Counted from the stretch's first letter, positions 1 through 8,297 are shown. The stretch is DNA of 31,075 bases from an uncultured Eremococcus sp. (GCA_943914835.1 CALUDO010000015.1:1-31075), one strand, 5' to 3'. The notes: generated by a model not told the origin, from the letters alone. Program-made: numbers and translations.

Positions 1-1
1 A

Positions 2-253
2 TCTCTATCTGGTATTATTAATTTATGTACCTTGTCCAATTATCTTATCTACCAGCTTCTTCCATTGGTGACCATCAGTCGTAAAATAGCCAAGGAAAAT
101 CTTCATTTGAGCCACTTAGCAGTTGAACTGGTGCTGATTATTTATACGGTTATGACTGACACTCGAAATTCTTTGATTGCCATAGGGGCTCAAGTGATTA
201 GTTTAGTTATTTATGCAGCTTTCGAGGTGAAAAACCGTCGCCAGACTCGCTAA
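2..253 (+). CDS. C-terminal part of a small membrane protein (5' end outside window)
   Basis: The reading frame is open to the left edge of the window, so only the last 83 or so residues are seen, ending at TAA 251-253. An internal TTG at 32 is not a convincing start because the frame continues upstream and no ribosome site precedes it. The visible part has two or three hydrophobic segments separated by short charged loops, and ends in a basic tail (KNRRQTR), as expected for a cytoplasmic C-terminus. The size and the pattern of a short basic loop after an LLP motif faintly resemble PQ-loop/SemiSWEET half-transporters, but this is only a guess. There is no clear terminator after it and 130 bp separate it from fda. 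Confidence 0.5.
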   Translation, partial: SLSGIINLCTLSNYLIYQLLPLVTISRKIAKENLHLSHLAVELVLIIYTVMTDTRNSLIAIGAQVISLVIYAAFEVKNRRQTR

Positions 254-383
254 ATACTTTATGTATTTCTTCACATGTGTTAATATTTTCTATGTAGTCT
301 ATTTGTTTAAATTTATTTTAAATGTAAATTCCTACAGATAGATGGAATTGTTGATGACTCTATAGAAAAGGAAGGTTGAAGGT

Positions 384-1271
384 ATGAATCAAGAACAATT
401 TGATCGTATAAAGAATGGTAAAGGCTTTATTGCGGCATTGGATCAAAGTGGTGGTTCGACCCCTAAGGCTTTGAAAACTTATGGTGTAGCTGAAGACCAA
501 TATACTAATGAAGATGAAATGTTTGACCTAGTTCATCAAATGCGGACTCGGATTATGACCGCTCCAAGCTTTACCGGTGATAAGGTTCTAGGGGCCATTC
601 TATTTGAGCAGACTATGGACCGTATGGTTGATGGCCAATATACTGCGGATTATTTGTGGTCTAAGAAAGTTGTTCCTTTTGTTAAGGTCGACCAAGGTTT
701 AGCTGAAGAAGCGAATGGCGTTCAATTAATGAAACCATTAGACAAGTTGTCAGCCCTACTTGATCGTGCTAATGAGCGGGGAATCTTCGGTACAAAAATG
801 CGGTCAAATATCCTGGAAAATAATTTTGAAGGGATTCAAGCCGTTGTTAAACAACAATTTGAAGTAGGGAAACAAATCATTGCAGCTGGCTTAGTACCAA
901 TTATTGAACCTGAAGTGAATATTCATGCCCAAGATAAACTTGAAATTGAAAAGACCTTGAAGGGTGAAATTCTAAAGGCATTAGATACCTTGAATAAGGA
1001 TCAATTTGTAATGTTGAAGTTGACATTACCAAGTGAAGCGAATCTATATCAAGAATTGGCTGACCATCCTCAAGTTGTTCGTGTAGTGGCTTTATCCGGT
1101 GGATATTCTGCCAATGAAGCCAATGATATCTTAAGTCAAAATAAAGATATCATTGCATCCTTCTCTCGGGCCTTGTCACAAGACCTTCGTTTTGATCAAT
1201 CCGAAGATGAGTTCAATCAAATCATTGCTGCAGCTATTGATTCCATTTACCAAGCCTCCATTAAAGCTTAG
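384..1271 (+). CDS. fda: Class I fructose-bisphosphate aldolase
   Basis: This enzyme cleaves fructose-1,6-bisphosphate to glyceraldehyde-3-phosphate and dihydroxyacetone phosphate in glycolysis, in the cytoplasm and without metal, through a lysine Schiff base. The 295-residue protein matches the staphylococcal-type class I aldolase almost end to end: an N-terminal GKGFIAALDQSGGSTPKAL block, ILFEQTMDR, the GTKMRSNIL segment, the IIEPEVNI strand, and VMLKLT, whose lysine (about residue 212) is the likely Schiff-base residue. The length is normal for the family. The ATG is preceded by GGAAGG at a proper distance. A strong intrinsic terminator follows 20 bp after the stop, so the gene is probably monocistronic. 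Class I aldolase of this type occurs in staphylococci and some lactic acid bacteria. The assignment is very secure. Confidence 0.96.
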   Translation: MNQEQFDRIKNGKGFIAALDQSGGSTPKALKTYGVAEDQYTNEDEMFDLVHQMRTRIMTAPSFTGDKVLGAILFEQTMDRMVDGQYTADYLWSKKVVPFVKVDQGLAEEANGVQLMKPLDKLSALLDRANERGIFGTKMRSNILENNFEGIQAVVKQQFEVGKQIIAAGLVPIIEPEVNIHAQDKLEIEKTLKGEILKALDTLNKDQFVMLKLTLPSEANLYQELADHPQVVRVVALSGGYSANEANDILSQNKDIIASFSRALSQDLRFDQSEDEFNQIIAAAIDSIYQASIKA

Positions 1272-1290
1272 TTAGGCTATCCATTTTATA

Positions 1291-1325
1291 AAAAGACTCA
1301 AAGATTAGAACTTTGAGTCTTTTTG
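1291..1325 (+). terminator. Intrinsic terminator of fda
   Basis: A perfect inverted repeat (AAAGACTCAAAG / CTTTGAGTCTTT) with a 7-nt loop is followed directly by a T run. It sits 20 bp after the fda stop codon. Confidence 0.9.
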
Positions 1326-1552
1326 TTTGACTGAAATTTAGCTAGTAAGGATCTGAATCTATGAGATTAGATAGTTATTGATCATTATTCTTGAGAGGAG
1401 CTGGGTACTAGAAGGGTGACAGTAAATTTATGAGTAGGAAATTAAATATCCATGGTGAAAGACTCATGTTTAAAAGGGAAATCCAAAGTAGATATTCATA
1501 ATTTTCTGTTATAGTAGGCCCTAGTAAGAATATTTTGAACGGGAGTGTTTAC

Positions 1553-3004
1553 ATGAGCGTTAATGAAGAGAATAACCAAACCTTTGTAAGTCAAGATGAC
1601 AATACTGTCTTGAATAATAGTGAAATCCCTCAGTTAGCGAATGACTTCGTGGACAAAATTTTCAATAAGTATGAGCAGTCTGATTTCAATCCCCTGCCTG
1701 GTTTCCTTAATCGGCAAGAAGTACGTAAAAAAGTGACCCTGTCTGAAATAGGTGACCACGGATGCTCGATTGAAGAAGCAGCAGCTGAAGAGATTGAAGC
1801 CCTGGAACAGGATGCTAATCTTCGCCATCCTCGCTTCTATGGTTTCATACCAGGACCTGCTCAATCTGTGTCTTGGCTGGGTGATATTATAGCGACGGCC
1901 TACAATTCTCATGCAGGAGGCTGGTATTCGGGTCCTGGAGCCTCTTCCATGGAGAAAGCCGTCATCGAATGGGCTCTTGGACGTTTAGGTTGGGACCACT
2001 TGCCTTATGCTGGAGGTATCTTGGAATCCGGTGGAACCATGGCTGGTTTTACGGCTTTAGCGGCTGCGCGAGATGCTAAGGTAGATGTTTCTGACCTATC
2101 TAAAGCGGTGGTCTACCTGACAGATCAAACGCATACGGCTAATCACAAGGCTTTACACTTAATTGGAATTCCACGTTCTAACTGGCGGTTTATTCCGACT
2201 GAGGATTATAAAATGGTGGCTGAAGAACTTCGTCGCCAAGTCAAAGCGGATATGGATGCTGGCTTAACGCCTGTTGCTGTCATTGGAACGTGTGGTACTA
2301 CGAATACAGGGTCCATTGATCCCTTGGACGCCATTGCAGATGTGTGCCAGGCTTATGACATATGGTTCCACGTGGATGGCGCTTATGGAGGCTCTGTAAT
2401 CCTATCTGATCGGCGAGATAGCGCTGTGGGAATTGAACGAGCAGATTCCTTGGCCTGGGACGGTCATAAGTGGCTCTATCAAATCTACGGAATTGCTTTC
2501 TGTTTAGTCCGTGATAAACGCCATTTGATGCGGACTTATTCCGTGGGGGGAGAATACTTACAAGATGTTGAAGGCAAAGGAATGGACCCAGATTGGTGGG
2601 ATTTGGGACCTGAATTGACACGTCCTGCCCGTGCGCCACGCTTATGGCTGGCCTTAAAGACGGTGGGTAATAAGGAATTGTCTCGCATGATTAATGCGTC
2701 AATTCAATTAGCAGAATGGTTTGAAGACCAAGTGCGTCAGTCAGACCGTTTAGAGGTTGTCTCTCCAGCCTCCTTAGCCATTATCACTTTCCGGGTAAAG
2801 GCCGATAGTGACCAAGAAAGTGAACGTAAGAACTTGGCCTTAGCAGAGAAATTACGTAAGCACAATATTGCTGGGATCTTTACAACCGAATTAGATGGAC
2901 GAAATGTCTTGCGAATTTGTACCATTAGTCCAGAAGAAACATTGGAAGATTTTCAAGACATGTATCAAGCCATTAATCGGGTGATGGATGAGTTAGGTTT
3001 TTAG
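1553..3004 (+). CDS. Group II PLP-dependent amino-acid decarboxylase (aromatic-L-amino-acid decarboxylase family)
   Basis: The enzyme should decarboxylate an L-amino acid to its amine with pyridoxal phosphate. It belongs to the DDC/glutamate/tyrosine decarboxylase fold-type I family. Visible motifs include LRHPRFYGFIPGP near 90-102, the ring-stacking histidine in DQTHTANHKA (His194), HVDGAYGG (Asp275, which pairs with the pyridine nitrogen), and DGHKWL with the Schiff-base lysine at residue 306. Its 483 residues are typical of bacterial aromatic amino-acid decarboxylases. I chose ATG 1553 over TTG 1535 because GGGAG at 1541-1545 lies 7 nt before the ATG. No amino-acid/amine antiporter is adjacent, so a dedicated acid-resistance cassette is unlikely. 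Trace-amine production, as by staphylococcal SadA-type enzymes, is possible, but the substrate cannot be read from sequence. Confidence 0.88.
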   Translation: MSVNEENNQTFVSQDDNTVLNNSEIPQLANDFVDKIFNKYEQSDFNPLPGFLNRQEVRKKVTLSEIGDHGCSIEEAAAEEIEALEQDANLRHPRFYGFIPGPAQSVSWLGDIIATAYNSHAGGWYSGPGASSMEKAVIEWALGRLGWDHLPYAGGILESGGTMAGFTALAAARDAKVDVSDLSKAVVYLTDQTHTANHKALHLIGIPRSNWRFIPTEDYKMVAEELRRQVKADMDAGLTPVAVIGTCGTTNTGSIDPLDAIADVCQAYDIWFHVDGAYGGSVILSDRRDSAVGIERADSLAWDGHKWLYQIYGIAFCLVRDKRHLMRTYSVGGEYLQDVEGKGMDPDWWDLGPELTRPARAPRLWLALKTVGNKELSRMINASIQLAEWFEDQVRQSDRLEVVSPASLAIITFRVKADSDQESERKNLALAEKLRKHNIAGIFTTELDGRNVLRICTISPEETLEDFQDMYQAINRVMDELGF

Positions 3005-3030
3005 GATATAATAGAAGTATACAAGTTGAT

Positions 3031-3066
3031 AGAAGCTTCTGTGAGAGTTCATGAAGCTTCTTTTTT
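3031..3066 (+). terminator. Intrinsic terminator of the decarboxylase gene
   Basis: Stem AGAAGCTTC / GAAGCTTCT with a 13-nt loop is followed by six T. It begins 27 bp after the decarboxylase stop. It also shows that the upstream ATG at 3051, which lies inside the hairpin, is not the start of the next gene. Confidence 0.8.
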
Positions 3067-3098
3067 ATTGTAACCTAGAAATAGATAAAGGAGGCCCT

Positions 3099-3686
3099 AT
3101 GACAAGTAATGCAGTGAGTCATATTATTAAGGAATTGAAGGCAGATAAACGCAACCAAGGCTATACCGATCAATCTATACCGCCCGTCTTCCAGGTAGAT
3201 CCTGCAGTCAAGATTTTAATGATTGGACAAGCTCCAGGCCGCAAGGTCCAGGAGACTCTAATTCCCTTTGATGATCCTTCAGGGGACCGACTTCGGTCCT
3301 GGTTAGGAATTGATAAAGAGACTTTTTATTCGACAGAGATTGGGATACTTCCTATGGATTTCTACTATCCAGGTAAGGGCAAATCCGGCGACCTAGCTCC
3401 CCGATCTTTTATTGCTAAGGAATATCACCCGGCCTTATTAGAGATTATGAATCAGGTAGATTTAACCCTTTTAATTGGTAATTACGCTATCAAGTATTAT
3501 TTGAAAGAAGACCGGCAGAAGAACCTCACGGAAACCGTTCGTCATTATGAGGACTATCTTCCAGAATATTTCCCTCTGGTTCATCCGTCGCCCTTGAACT
3601 TTCGCTGGCATAAGAAGAATCCTTGGTTTGAGAAGGAAATTGTCCCCGCCTTACAGGAAAAGGTAGGCCATATATTAGGTAAATAA
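3099..3686 (+). CDS. Uracil-DNA glycosylase superfamily protein
   Basis: This 195-residue protein has the UDG-fold signature: MIGQAPGRKVQET at 41-53, which contains the family's water-activating/phosphate loop motif 1 (GQAPG), and a C-terminal HPSPLN at 162-167 corresponding to the DNA-intercalating motif 2 loop. Between them are the GDRLRSWLG helix and IGILPMDFYYPGKGKSGD, which is typical of the small uncharacterised UDG-like family in Lactobacillales and Bacillales. It probably excises damaged bases or acts on uracil in DNA, but activity on uracil is inferred only from the fold. ATG 3099 is chosen because AAAGGAGG ends 6 nt upstream, whereas the longer frame starts inside the preceding terminator. 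It stands alone between a terminator and the next gene. It is not the classical family 1 ung, whose GQDPYH motif is absent. Confidence 0.85.
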   Translation: MTSNAVSHIIKELKADKRNQGYTDQSIPPVFQVDPAVKILMIGQAPGRKVQETLIPFDDPSGDRLRSWLGIDKETFYSTEIGILPMDFYYPGKGKSGDLAPRSFIAKEYHPALLEIMNQVDLTLLIGNYAIKYYLKEDRQKNLTETVRHYEDYLPEYFPLVHPSPLNFRWHKKNPWFEKEIVPALQEKVGHILGK

Positions 3687-3795
3687 GTTAGCTTATTTAT
3701 AATCAATATTATTTACAAGCCCTTAGCAAAACCCTAAAATAATTTTATGAGTTAATTTTGCAAAAAACTAAACTTTCAATGAAAGGAATGATTGC

Positions 3796-4983
3796 GTGTT
3801 AGAAAGTGGTAAGACTCCACTCTTAAGAACCAAAAGAATCGAAGAAAAATTAAATGTTGGTGAAATATATGTCAAGCTTGAAGGTGTTAATCCTACGGGA
3901 CATAAGGTAGATCGAATTGTGGAAGTTCTTGTGAAACGAGCTAAGGACCGAGGATATTCAGAGATATATGCTCAAGGATCTCAAGCCTTTATGACTTCCA
4001 TGGCCTACTTTACTGAAAAGTTGGGTCTGAGTCTCAAGGAAGTCGATCTCAAGAATTATCCATCCCTTGAAAAGATGGAAGCAGACCATGAAGACGATTT
4101 CTTGGCTGTTGAAGGGCATACCAATAAGCAAATGAGTCAAATGATTTTAGAAAGTTTAGATCAAGAAATTATTAATCGTTTGGGTTATGATATTCATACA
4201 ATCTTCTCCCAATTTGCTTATGGCTATACGGTAACTTCAAGCTTCAAGACTTTCTTAAAACAGTGGATGCAAGGGGACATGACCGTCTTCCCACGGATTA
4301 TTGCTGCCTCTTCTGGCCAGGAAAGAACAAGAGCTTCATCTGACCTAGCTGACGAAGTGGATCAAGCTCTAGCTGAATGTAAAGGGGAGAAACTATCCGT
4401 TAGCCAGGAAGAATTACATGAAGCTAAGGACCTTCTAGAACGTGAAGGAGTTCAGCTGCCTAATCCTGAAGCAGCCACAGCTTTTGCTGCCTTTATTCAA
4501 GCGGCTCGTGCAGGTAAGTTAGAAAACGGTAAACATGTTATCGTCCTAAATCAAGGACGGAGTCAATTAGAAATAGATCAGGTGCAGGGGACAGCCGAGA
4601 AAGATCAAATCTTAGCCTATACCGAAGACTGGCTGCAAGAATATGGTGATCCTGAAATTGAAATGCGGGAAGCCATTGATAATGCTTTTGACCACGGCCA
4701 CATCCTTTTAGCCCGTCGGGACGGTCAAGCTCAGGGAATTTGTATCCTGATTGATTCTGGCTTTGATCATTTTTTCCCAGTCTACCACTTAGCTTATGTG
4801 GGGACAGATTCCGCCACTAAGGGTCGGGGAATAGGGACAGAATTAATTAAACGAGCTATTGACATTTCGCAGGGTAATATATCCTTACATGTAGACTTAG
4901 ATAACCAACGGGCTCAGAAACTTTATGAGAAACTTGGTTTCCGTCATGTATATAACCGCATGATGTACAAAGAAATTAAATAA
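3796..4983 (+). CDS. Degenerate threonine-synthase-like (PLP fold type II) domain fused to a GNAT acetyltransferase
   Basis: Residues 1 to about 265 follow the outline of threonine synthase: TPLLRTKRI, VYLKLEG-like IYVKLEGVNPTG at 24-35, and a C-terminal block (PEAATAFAAFIQAARAGKL) that matches the end of the fold. However, the usual NPTGSFKDR is NPTGHKVDR, which puts the lysine (Lys37) one position early, with Val38 in the PLP-lysine place. The Ser/Asn-Gly loop and the glycine-rich phosphate loop are also unrecognisable. Residues about 268-395 form a GNAT domain with the acetyl-CoA loop KGRGIGTEL (342-350) and the terminal NQRAQKLYEKLGF (370-382). GTG 3796 follows AAAGGA at a normal distance. 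Only 23 bp separate it from the fetA-like gene, which suggests an operon. The PLP half is probably a pseudoenzyme used for ligand binding; the acetylation substrate is unknown. Confidence 0.8.
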   Translation: MLESGKTPLLRTKRIEEKLNVGEIYVKLEGVNPTGHKVDRIVEVLVKRAKDRGYSEIYAQGSQAFMTSMAYFTEKLGLSLKEVDLKNYPSLEKMEADHEDDFLAVEGHTNKQMSQMILESLDQEIINRLGYDIHTIFSQFAYGYTVTSSFKTFLKQWMQGDMTVFPRIIAASSGQERTRASSDLADEVDQALAECKGEKLSVSQEELHEAKDLLEREGVQLPNPEAATAFAAFIQAARAGKLENGKHVIVLNQGRSQLEIDQVQGTAEKDQILAYTEDWLQEYGDPEIEMREAIDNAFDHGHILLARRDGQAQGICILIDSGFDHFFPVYHLAYVGTDSATKGRGIGTELIKRAIDISQGNISLHVDLDNQRAQKLYEKLGFRHVYNRMMYKEIK

Positions 4984-5006
4984 AACATCACGAAGAAGGA
5001 GAAATT

Positions 5007-5675
5007 ATGTCGACAATAATTCAGGTAGATCATCTCTCAATTGCTAATGCAGATTATGAGATCATTAAGGATCTTTCGTTTGAAATTGAAGAAGGTGAAT
5101 TTGTCTCTATTACAGGTCCATCTGGGAGCGGTAAGAGTACCGTGTTGAAATATTTAGCCCAGTTGGATGACCCCACCCTGAAAATTTCAGGAGAATATCA
5201 CTTGGACAAGAAGCCAGTTAATGATTACAAACCCGTAGAATTACGGCAATTGGTTTCCTACTGTTATCAAACACCCACTCTTTTTGGCGATACGGTTAGA
5301 GACAATCTTGCCTTTCCCTATGAGATTCGTCATGAAACTTTTGATGAAGAAAGAGCGGCAGACTTATTAAGCAAAGTAGCTCTGGATGGGACTTTTCTTG
5401 ATAAAACCATTACTTCTTTATCGGGTGGAGAACGACAACGGGTAGCCCTGGTCCGCAACTTATTGTATCCTGCTAAGGTCCTTCTCTTGGATGAAGTATC
5501 TTCTGCATTAGACCTTCCCACCCGTGAGCTTGTTTGGGAGTGGTTAAACCAATACCGTAAGGACCATAAGGTGACTATTTTAATGGTTAGCCACGTAGAG
5601 CAGGAGCGTGCCATGGCTGATCGTCAAATTGAAATAAAAAAACTAAAGAAAGGTCTTGATACAGATGGGGAATAG
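5007..5675 (+). CDS. fetA: ABC transporter ATP-binding protein, FetA/YbbL family
   Basis: This is the ATPase subunit of a two-gene ABC exporter. All nucleotide-binding motifs are present: Walker A GPSGSGKST (37-45), Q-loop Gln88 in YQTP, signature LSGGERQR (138-145), Walker B VLLLDE (158-163) and the switch histidine in VSHVEQE (His196). Its 222 residues fit the compact YbbL/FetA type. The next gene, overlapping by 11 nt, encodes a FetB-type permease, and that pairing gives the name. In E. coli FetAB exports iron and helps against peroxide stress; that role here is by homology. AAGGAG stands 6-7 nt before the ATG. It is likely co-transcribed with the upstream PLP-like/GNAT fusion gene. Confidence in the ATPase call is very high, in the iron role moderate. 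Confidence 0.88.
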   Translation: MSTIIQVDHLSIANADYEIIKDLSFEIEEGEFVSITGPSGSGKSTVLKYLAQLDDPTLKISGEYHLDKKPVNDYKPVELRQLVSYCYQTPTLFGDTVRDNLAFPYEIRHETFDEERAADLLSKVALDGTFLDKTITSLSGGERQRVALVRNLLYPAKVLLLDEVSSALDLPTRELVWEWLNQYRKDHKVTILMVSHVEQERAMADRQIEIKKLKKGLDTDGE

Positions 5676-6447
5676 TTTACAAGCATCGCCTTTCTCTTTA
5701 ATTTTTGCTTTTGGGCTTGTTTTAGTGTCAATTATTATTTCTAATCGAGAAAAATTGAAGCTAGAGAAAGAAATTCTGATTGCTGTGGCTCGGATGGTCA
5801 TCCAATTGACCATTGTTGCCTATATTTTGGGTTATATTTTTAATGTTGATAATTTCTGGTTAACTTCAGCCATGATTATGTTTATCATTTTAAATGCTGC
5901 TATAAATGTTTCGGGTCGAGGCAAGGGTTTAGATCGTCCCTTCCTAGTGTCTTTTGTAGCTCTCTTCTCAACAACAGTTTTGACCTTAGCCATCTTGGTG
6001 CTTTCCGGTAATCTCCAATTTACACCAGCTCAAATGATTCCTGTGACTGGGATGATTGCAGGAAATTCAATGAAGTCAGTGGGTCTGGTCTTTACGAATT
6101 TATTCCAACTCTATAAGGATCAAGAGCAATCTGTTCTAGAACGACTATCTTTAGGCGCTACCCCTTATCAGGCTTCTCATAAGATTATCGTAGTAACCAT
6201 TAAGAATGGTATTCAGCCAACAGTTGATTCCTTGAAGACCACTGGTTTGGTTTCCTTGCCGGGGATGATGTCTGGATTGATTATGGCTGGGATTGACCCT
6301 ATTAAAGCCATTGTCTACCAAATTATGGTTATGTTTATGTTGATTGGAGCAACCTCCTTTGCCCTCTTCATTGCAACTTACCTATCGTATCCATCTTTCT
6401 TTAATGACCGTTATCAATTAAATAATCACTTACGAGATGAACAATAG
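5665..6447 (+). CDS. fetB: ABC transporter permease, FetB/YbbM family
   Basis: This 260-residue membrane protein has about seven hydrophobic helices and the family hallmark region PVTGMIAGNSMKSVGL around residues 124-139, followed by LSLGATPYQA and the segment GLVSLPGMMSGLIMAGIDP, as in the UPF0014/FetB permeases. It should form the membrane channel with the upstream FetA-like ATPase, exporting iron or another cytoplasmic metal by family inference. The start chosen is ATG 5665, inside the end of fetA: AAAGG at 5649-5653 is about 11 nt upstream, whereas TTG 5656 would be only 2 nt from it. The overlap points to translational coupling. A strong terminator follows at once, closing the three-gene unit 3796-6447. 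Confidence 0.88.
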   Translation: MGNSLQASPFSLIFAFGLVLVSIIISNREKLKLEKEILIAVARMVIQLTIVAYILGYIFNVDNFWLTSAMIMFIILNAAINVSGRGKGLDRPFLVSFVALFSTTVLTLAILVLSGNLQFTPAQMIPVTGMIAGNSMKSVGLVFTNLFQLYKDQEQSVLERLSLGATPYQASHKIIVVTIKNGIQPTVDSLKTTGLVSLPGMMSGLIMAGIDPIKAIVYQIMVMFMLIGATSFALFIATYLSYPSFFNDRYQLNNHLRDEQ

Positions 6448-6453
6448 ATAGTA

Positions 6454-6487
6454 AAAATCCCCGAAGCCTTAGGCTTCAGGGATTTTT
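6454..6487. terminator. Bidirectional terminator between fetB and dsdA
   Basis: A long hairpin (AAAATCCCCGAAGCC / GGCTTCAGGGATTTT, one bulge) has a T run on the plus strand and an A run on its left flank. It lies between the convergent fetB and dsdA genes and can serve both. Confidence 0.85.
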
Positions 6488-6520
6488 TCTTATCTAGGCA
6501 GATTCAATAGCCGTGATGGA

Positions 6521-7849
6521 TTATTTTCCTTCTTGGTAGAAGGCATCCATATCTGCTTTAGGAACCATACTACCTCCAGTAGCCCAAGCAATATAAGTTG
6601 CTTGATCCATCTTATCTTCAAGCTGATATTTTTTTAGATAGGCTTGACCTTCTTCACTGCCGAAGAGCATAGCAGGTCCAGGAGTTCCTGCAAGAGCTGC
6701 TGGTTCCAAGTGAATATCTTCTAAATCAATCATCTTAGTTAGAAGTTTCTTCTGATCTTCTTCAGAGACCGTGATACCTCCGTTGAAGTAGTCATGCATG
6801 AGTTCAGCCACAAAGCCAGAAGTTCTTGGCACAGCGAGCCCATCCATATTGGTGATGGCATCAATTTCAGCATCCATGACAGTTACCTTGTCATATTCTT
6901 TGGTTAGCAGACCTACCAACATGGAAGGCATGTGAGTTGGTTGAGCAAAGAAGCAGTGAACATGGTCGCCGTAGATTTGCTTCAGTCCAAAGGCTGTTCC
7001 CCCAGGGCTTCCCCCGATTCCACAAGGAGAGAAGACAAAGAGAGGGTGGTCTGCATCGACTTTAACATTGGCTGCTTCCAATTGTTTCTTTAAACGGCTG
7101 GCAGCGACTGTATAGCCTAAGAAGAGATCAGCTGAGTGTTCATCGTCAACAAAGTAGGACTTTGGATCTGCATCCGATTCAGCTCGACCTTCTTCTACCG
7201 CCTTGGTGAAGTTGGTTTGGTGTTCAATGACGGTCACGCCATTATCACGTAAATAGTGTTTCTTCCATTCTTTGGCTTCGTTAGACATGTGGATGACCAC
7301 ATCGAATCCTAGAGATACCGCCATAATACCAACACTGATACCAAGGTTCCCAGTGGTTCCGACCATCACCTTGTAATGGCTGAAGAAGTCTTTGAAGGTG
7401 TCTGAACCGAACTTCCGGTAATCATCTTCAATCCCTTTGAGAAGCCCAGCTTCAAGGGCTAAATCTTCGGCATGCTTTAAGACTTCATAAATAGCCCCTC
7501 TAGCCTTGATGGTTCCGGCAATTGGCAGGGTGTCATCTCTTTTTAGGTACATGGTGCCTGGGATAGTCACTTGGTAATACTCTTCCAGGAAAGCTTTAAA
7601 GTCACCAATTTCAGAAATGTAAGATTCAATAATTCCATTGTTAGGGCGAGTTTCACGGAAATTCTCAGCGAAGTAGGGGGCAAATCGATCTAAGCGGTCT
7701 TCTGCATCCTTAATATCTTCAGGACCATAGGCAGATTTCTCATTGGCAAGATCTACGCCTTGATATTGGTCGTTGGTCCAGAATAAGGGTTCATAGTTCA
7801 TTAGTCGTTGGAATTCAGGGATAGATTCTTTCCATTCAGTAAGTGTCAT
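6521..7849 (-). CDS. dsdA: D-serine dehydratase (D-serine ammonia-lyase)
   Basis: This PLP fold type II enzyme converts D-serine to pyruvate and ammonia through a 2-aminoacrylate intermediate. The 442-residue protein has the DsdA layout: an N-terminal WTNDQYQG region, YLKRDDTLPIAGTIKARG with the Schiff-base lysine at residue 115, the TTGNLGISVGI loop that grips substrate and cofactor, and SPCGIGGSPGG, the glycine loop for the PLP phosphate. The length matches E. coli DsdA. The ATG is preceded by AAAGGAGG. The gene lies 52 bp after ridA on the same strand with no terminator between, so they share the ridA promoter. No DsdC-type regulator or D-serine permease is next to it. The role is probably detoxification or catabolism of D-serine. 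The assignment is secure. Confidence 0.95.
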   Translation of the reverse strand: MTLTEWKESIPEFQRLMNYEPLFWTNDQYQGVDLANEKSAYGPEDIKDAEDRLDRFAPYFAENFRETRPNNGIIESYISEIGDFKAFLEEYYQVTIPGTMYLKRDDTLPIAGTIKARGAIYEVLKHAEDLALEAGLLKGIEDDYRKFGSDTFKDFFSHYKVMVGTTGNLGISVGIMAVSLGFDVVIHMSNEAKEWKKHYLRDNGVTVIEHQTNFTKAVEEGRAESDADPKSYFVDDEHSADLFLGYTVAASRLKKQLEAANVKVDADHPLFVFSPCGIGGSPGGTAFGLKQIYGDHVHCFFAQPTHMPSMLVGLLTKEYDKVTVMDAEIDAITNMDGLAVPRTSGFVAELMHDYFNGGITVSEEDQKKLLTKMIDLEDIHLEPAALAGTPGPAMLFGSEEGQAYLKKYQLEDKMDQATYIAWATGGSMVPKADMDAFYQEGK

Positions 7850-7901
7850 TCAGGGCTTCCTCCTTTAGAAATAAGTTTTGAAAATTATTAGCACATGAGT
7901 T

Positions 7902-8258
7902 TTAAAGTCGTGCAATGGCTTCGATTTCAATCAAGGCGTCTTTAGGGAGACCAGCCACTTGATAGGCTGTTCGAATCGGATAGGGTGCTTGGAAAAGCCG
8001 GGTCATAACCTCGTTTAAGTCATTAAAGTTAGCTAAGTCACTTAAATATATGGTCACCTTGAAGATATCCTTTAGGTTCAAGTCGTTTTCATTCAAGATG
8101 CCTTCAATATTGGCAAAGGCTTGTTCTGCTTGGGCCTTAAACCCATCAACTAAATCACCGGTTTCAGGATCAATGGGAAGTTGGCCAGAAGTATAAAGAT
8201 ATTCGCCTTGAATAGTATAAATTGAATAAGGGCCAATGGCCGCTGGATACTTAGACAT
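7902..8258 (-). CDS. ridA: RidA family reactive intermediate/imine deaminase
   Basis: RidA hydrolyses reactive enamines and imines such as 2-aminoacrylate, which is released by PLP-dependent serine and threonine dehydratases and otherwise inactivates other PLP enzymes. The 118-residue protein carries family blocks AIGPYS near the N-terminus, LYTSGQLPIDPETG (21-34), the catalytic-site arginine in PIRTAYQV (Arg96, equivalent to Arg105 of E. coli RidA) and IEIEAIARL at the end. The start is ATG 8258: AAAGGAGG ends 8-9 nt upstream. The longer frame, starting at a TTG at 8330, would run through the promoter. It is the first gene of the ridA-dsdA unit, which fits its job of clearing the dsdA product intermediate. 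Confidence 0.94.
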   Translation of the reverse strand: MSKYPAAIGPYSIYTIQGEYLYTSGQLPIDPETGDLVDGFKAQAEQAFANIEGILNENDLNLKDIFKVTIYLSDLANFNDLNEVMTRLFQAPYPIRTAYQVAGLPKDALIEIEAIARL

Positions 8259-8297
8259 GGTAAGTCCTCCTTTAGCTGCTTGATGTTTATCGTTACC

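Noticed and set aside
1634..2925. Several minus-strand open frames inside the decarboxylase gene
   Set aside because: They have no ribosome sites, low-complexity basic translations and lie wholly antisense to a well-supported gene.
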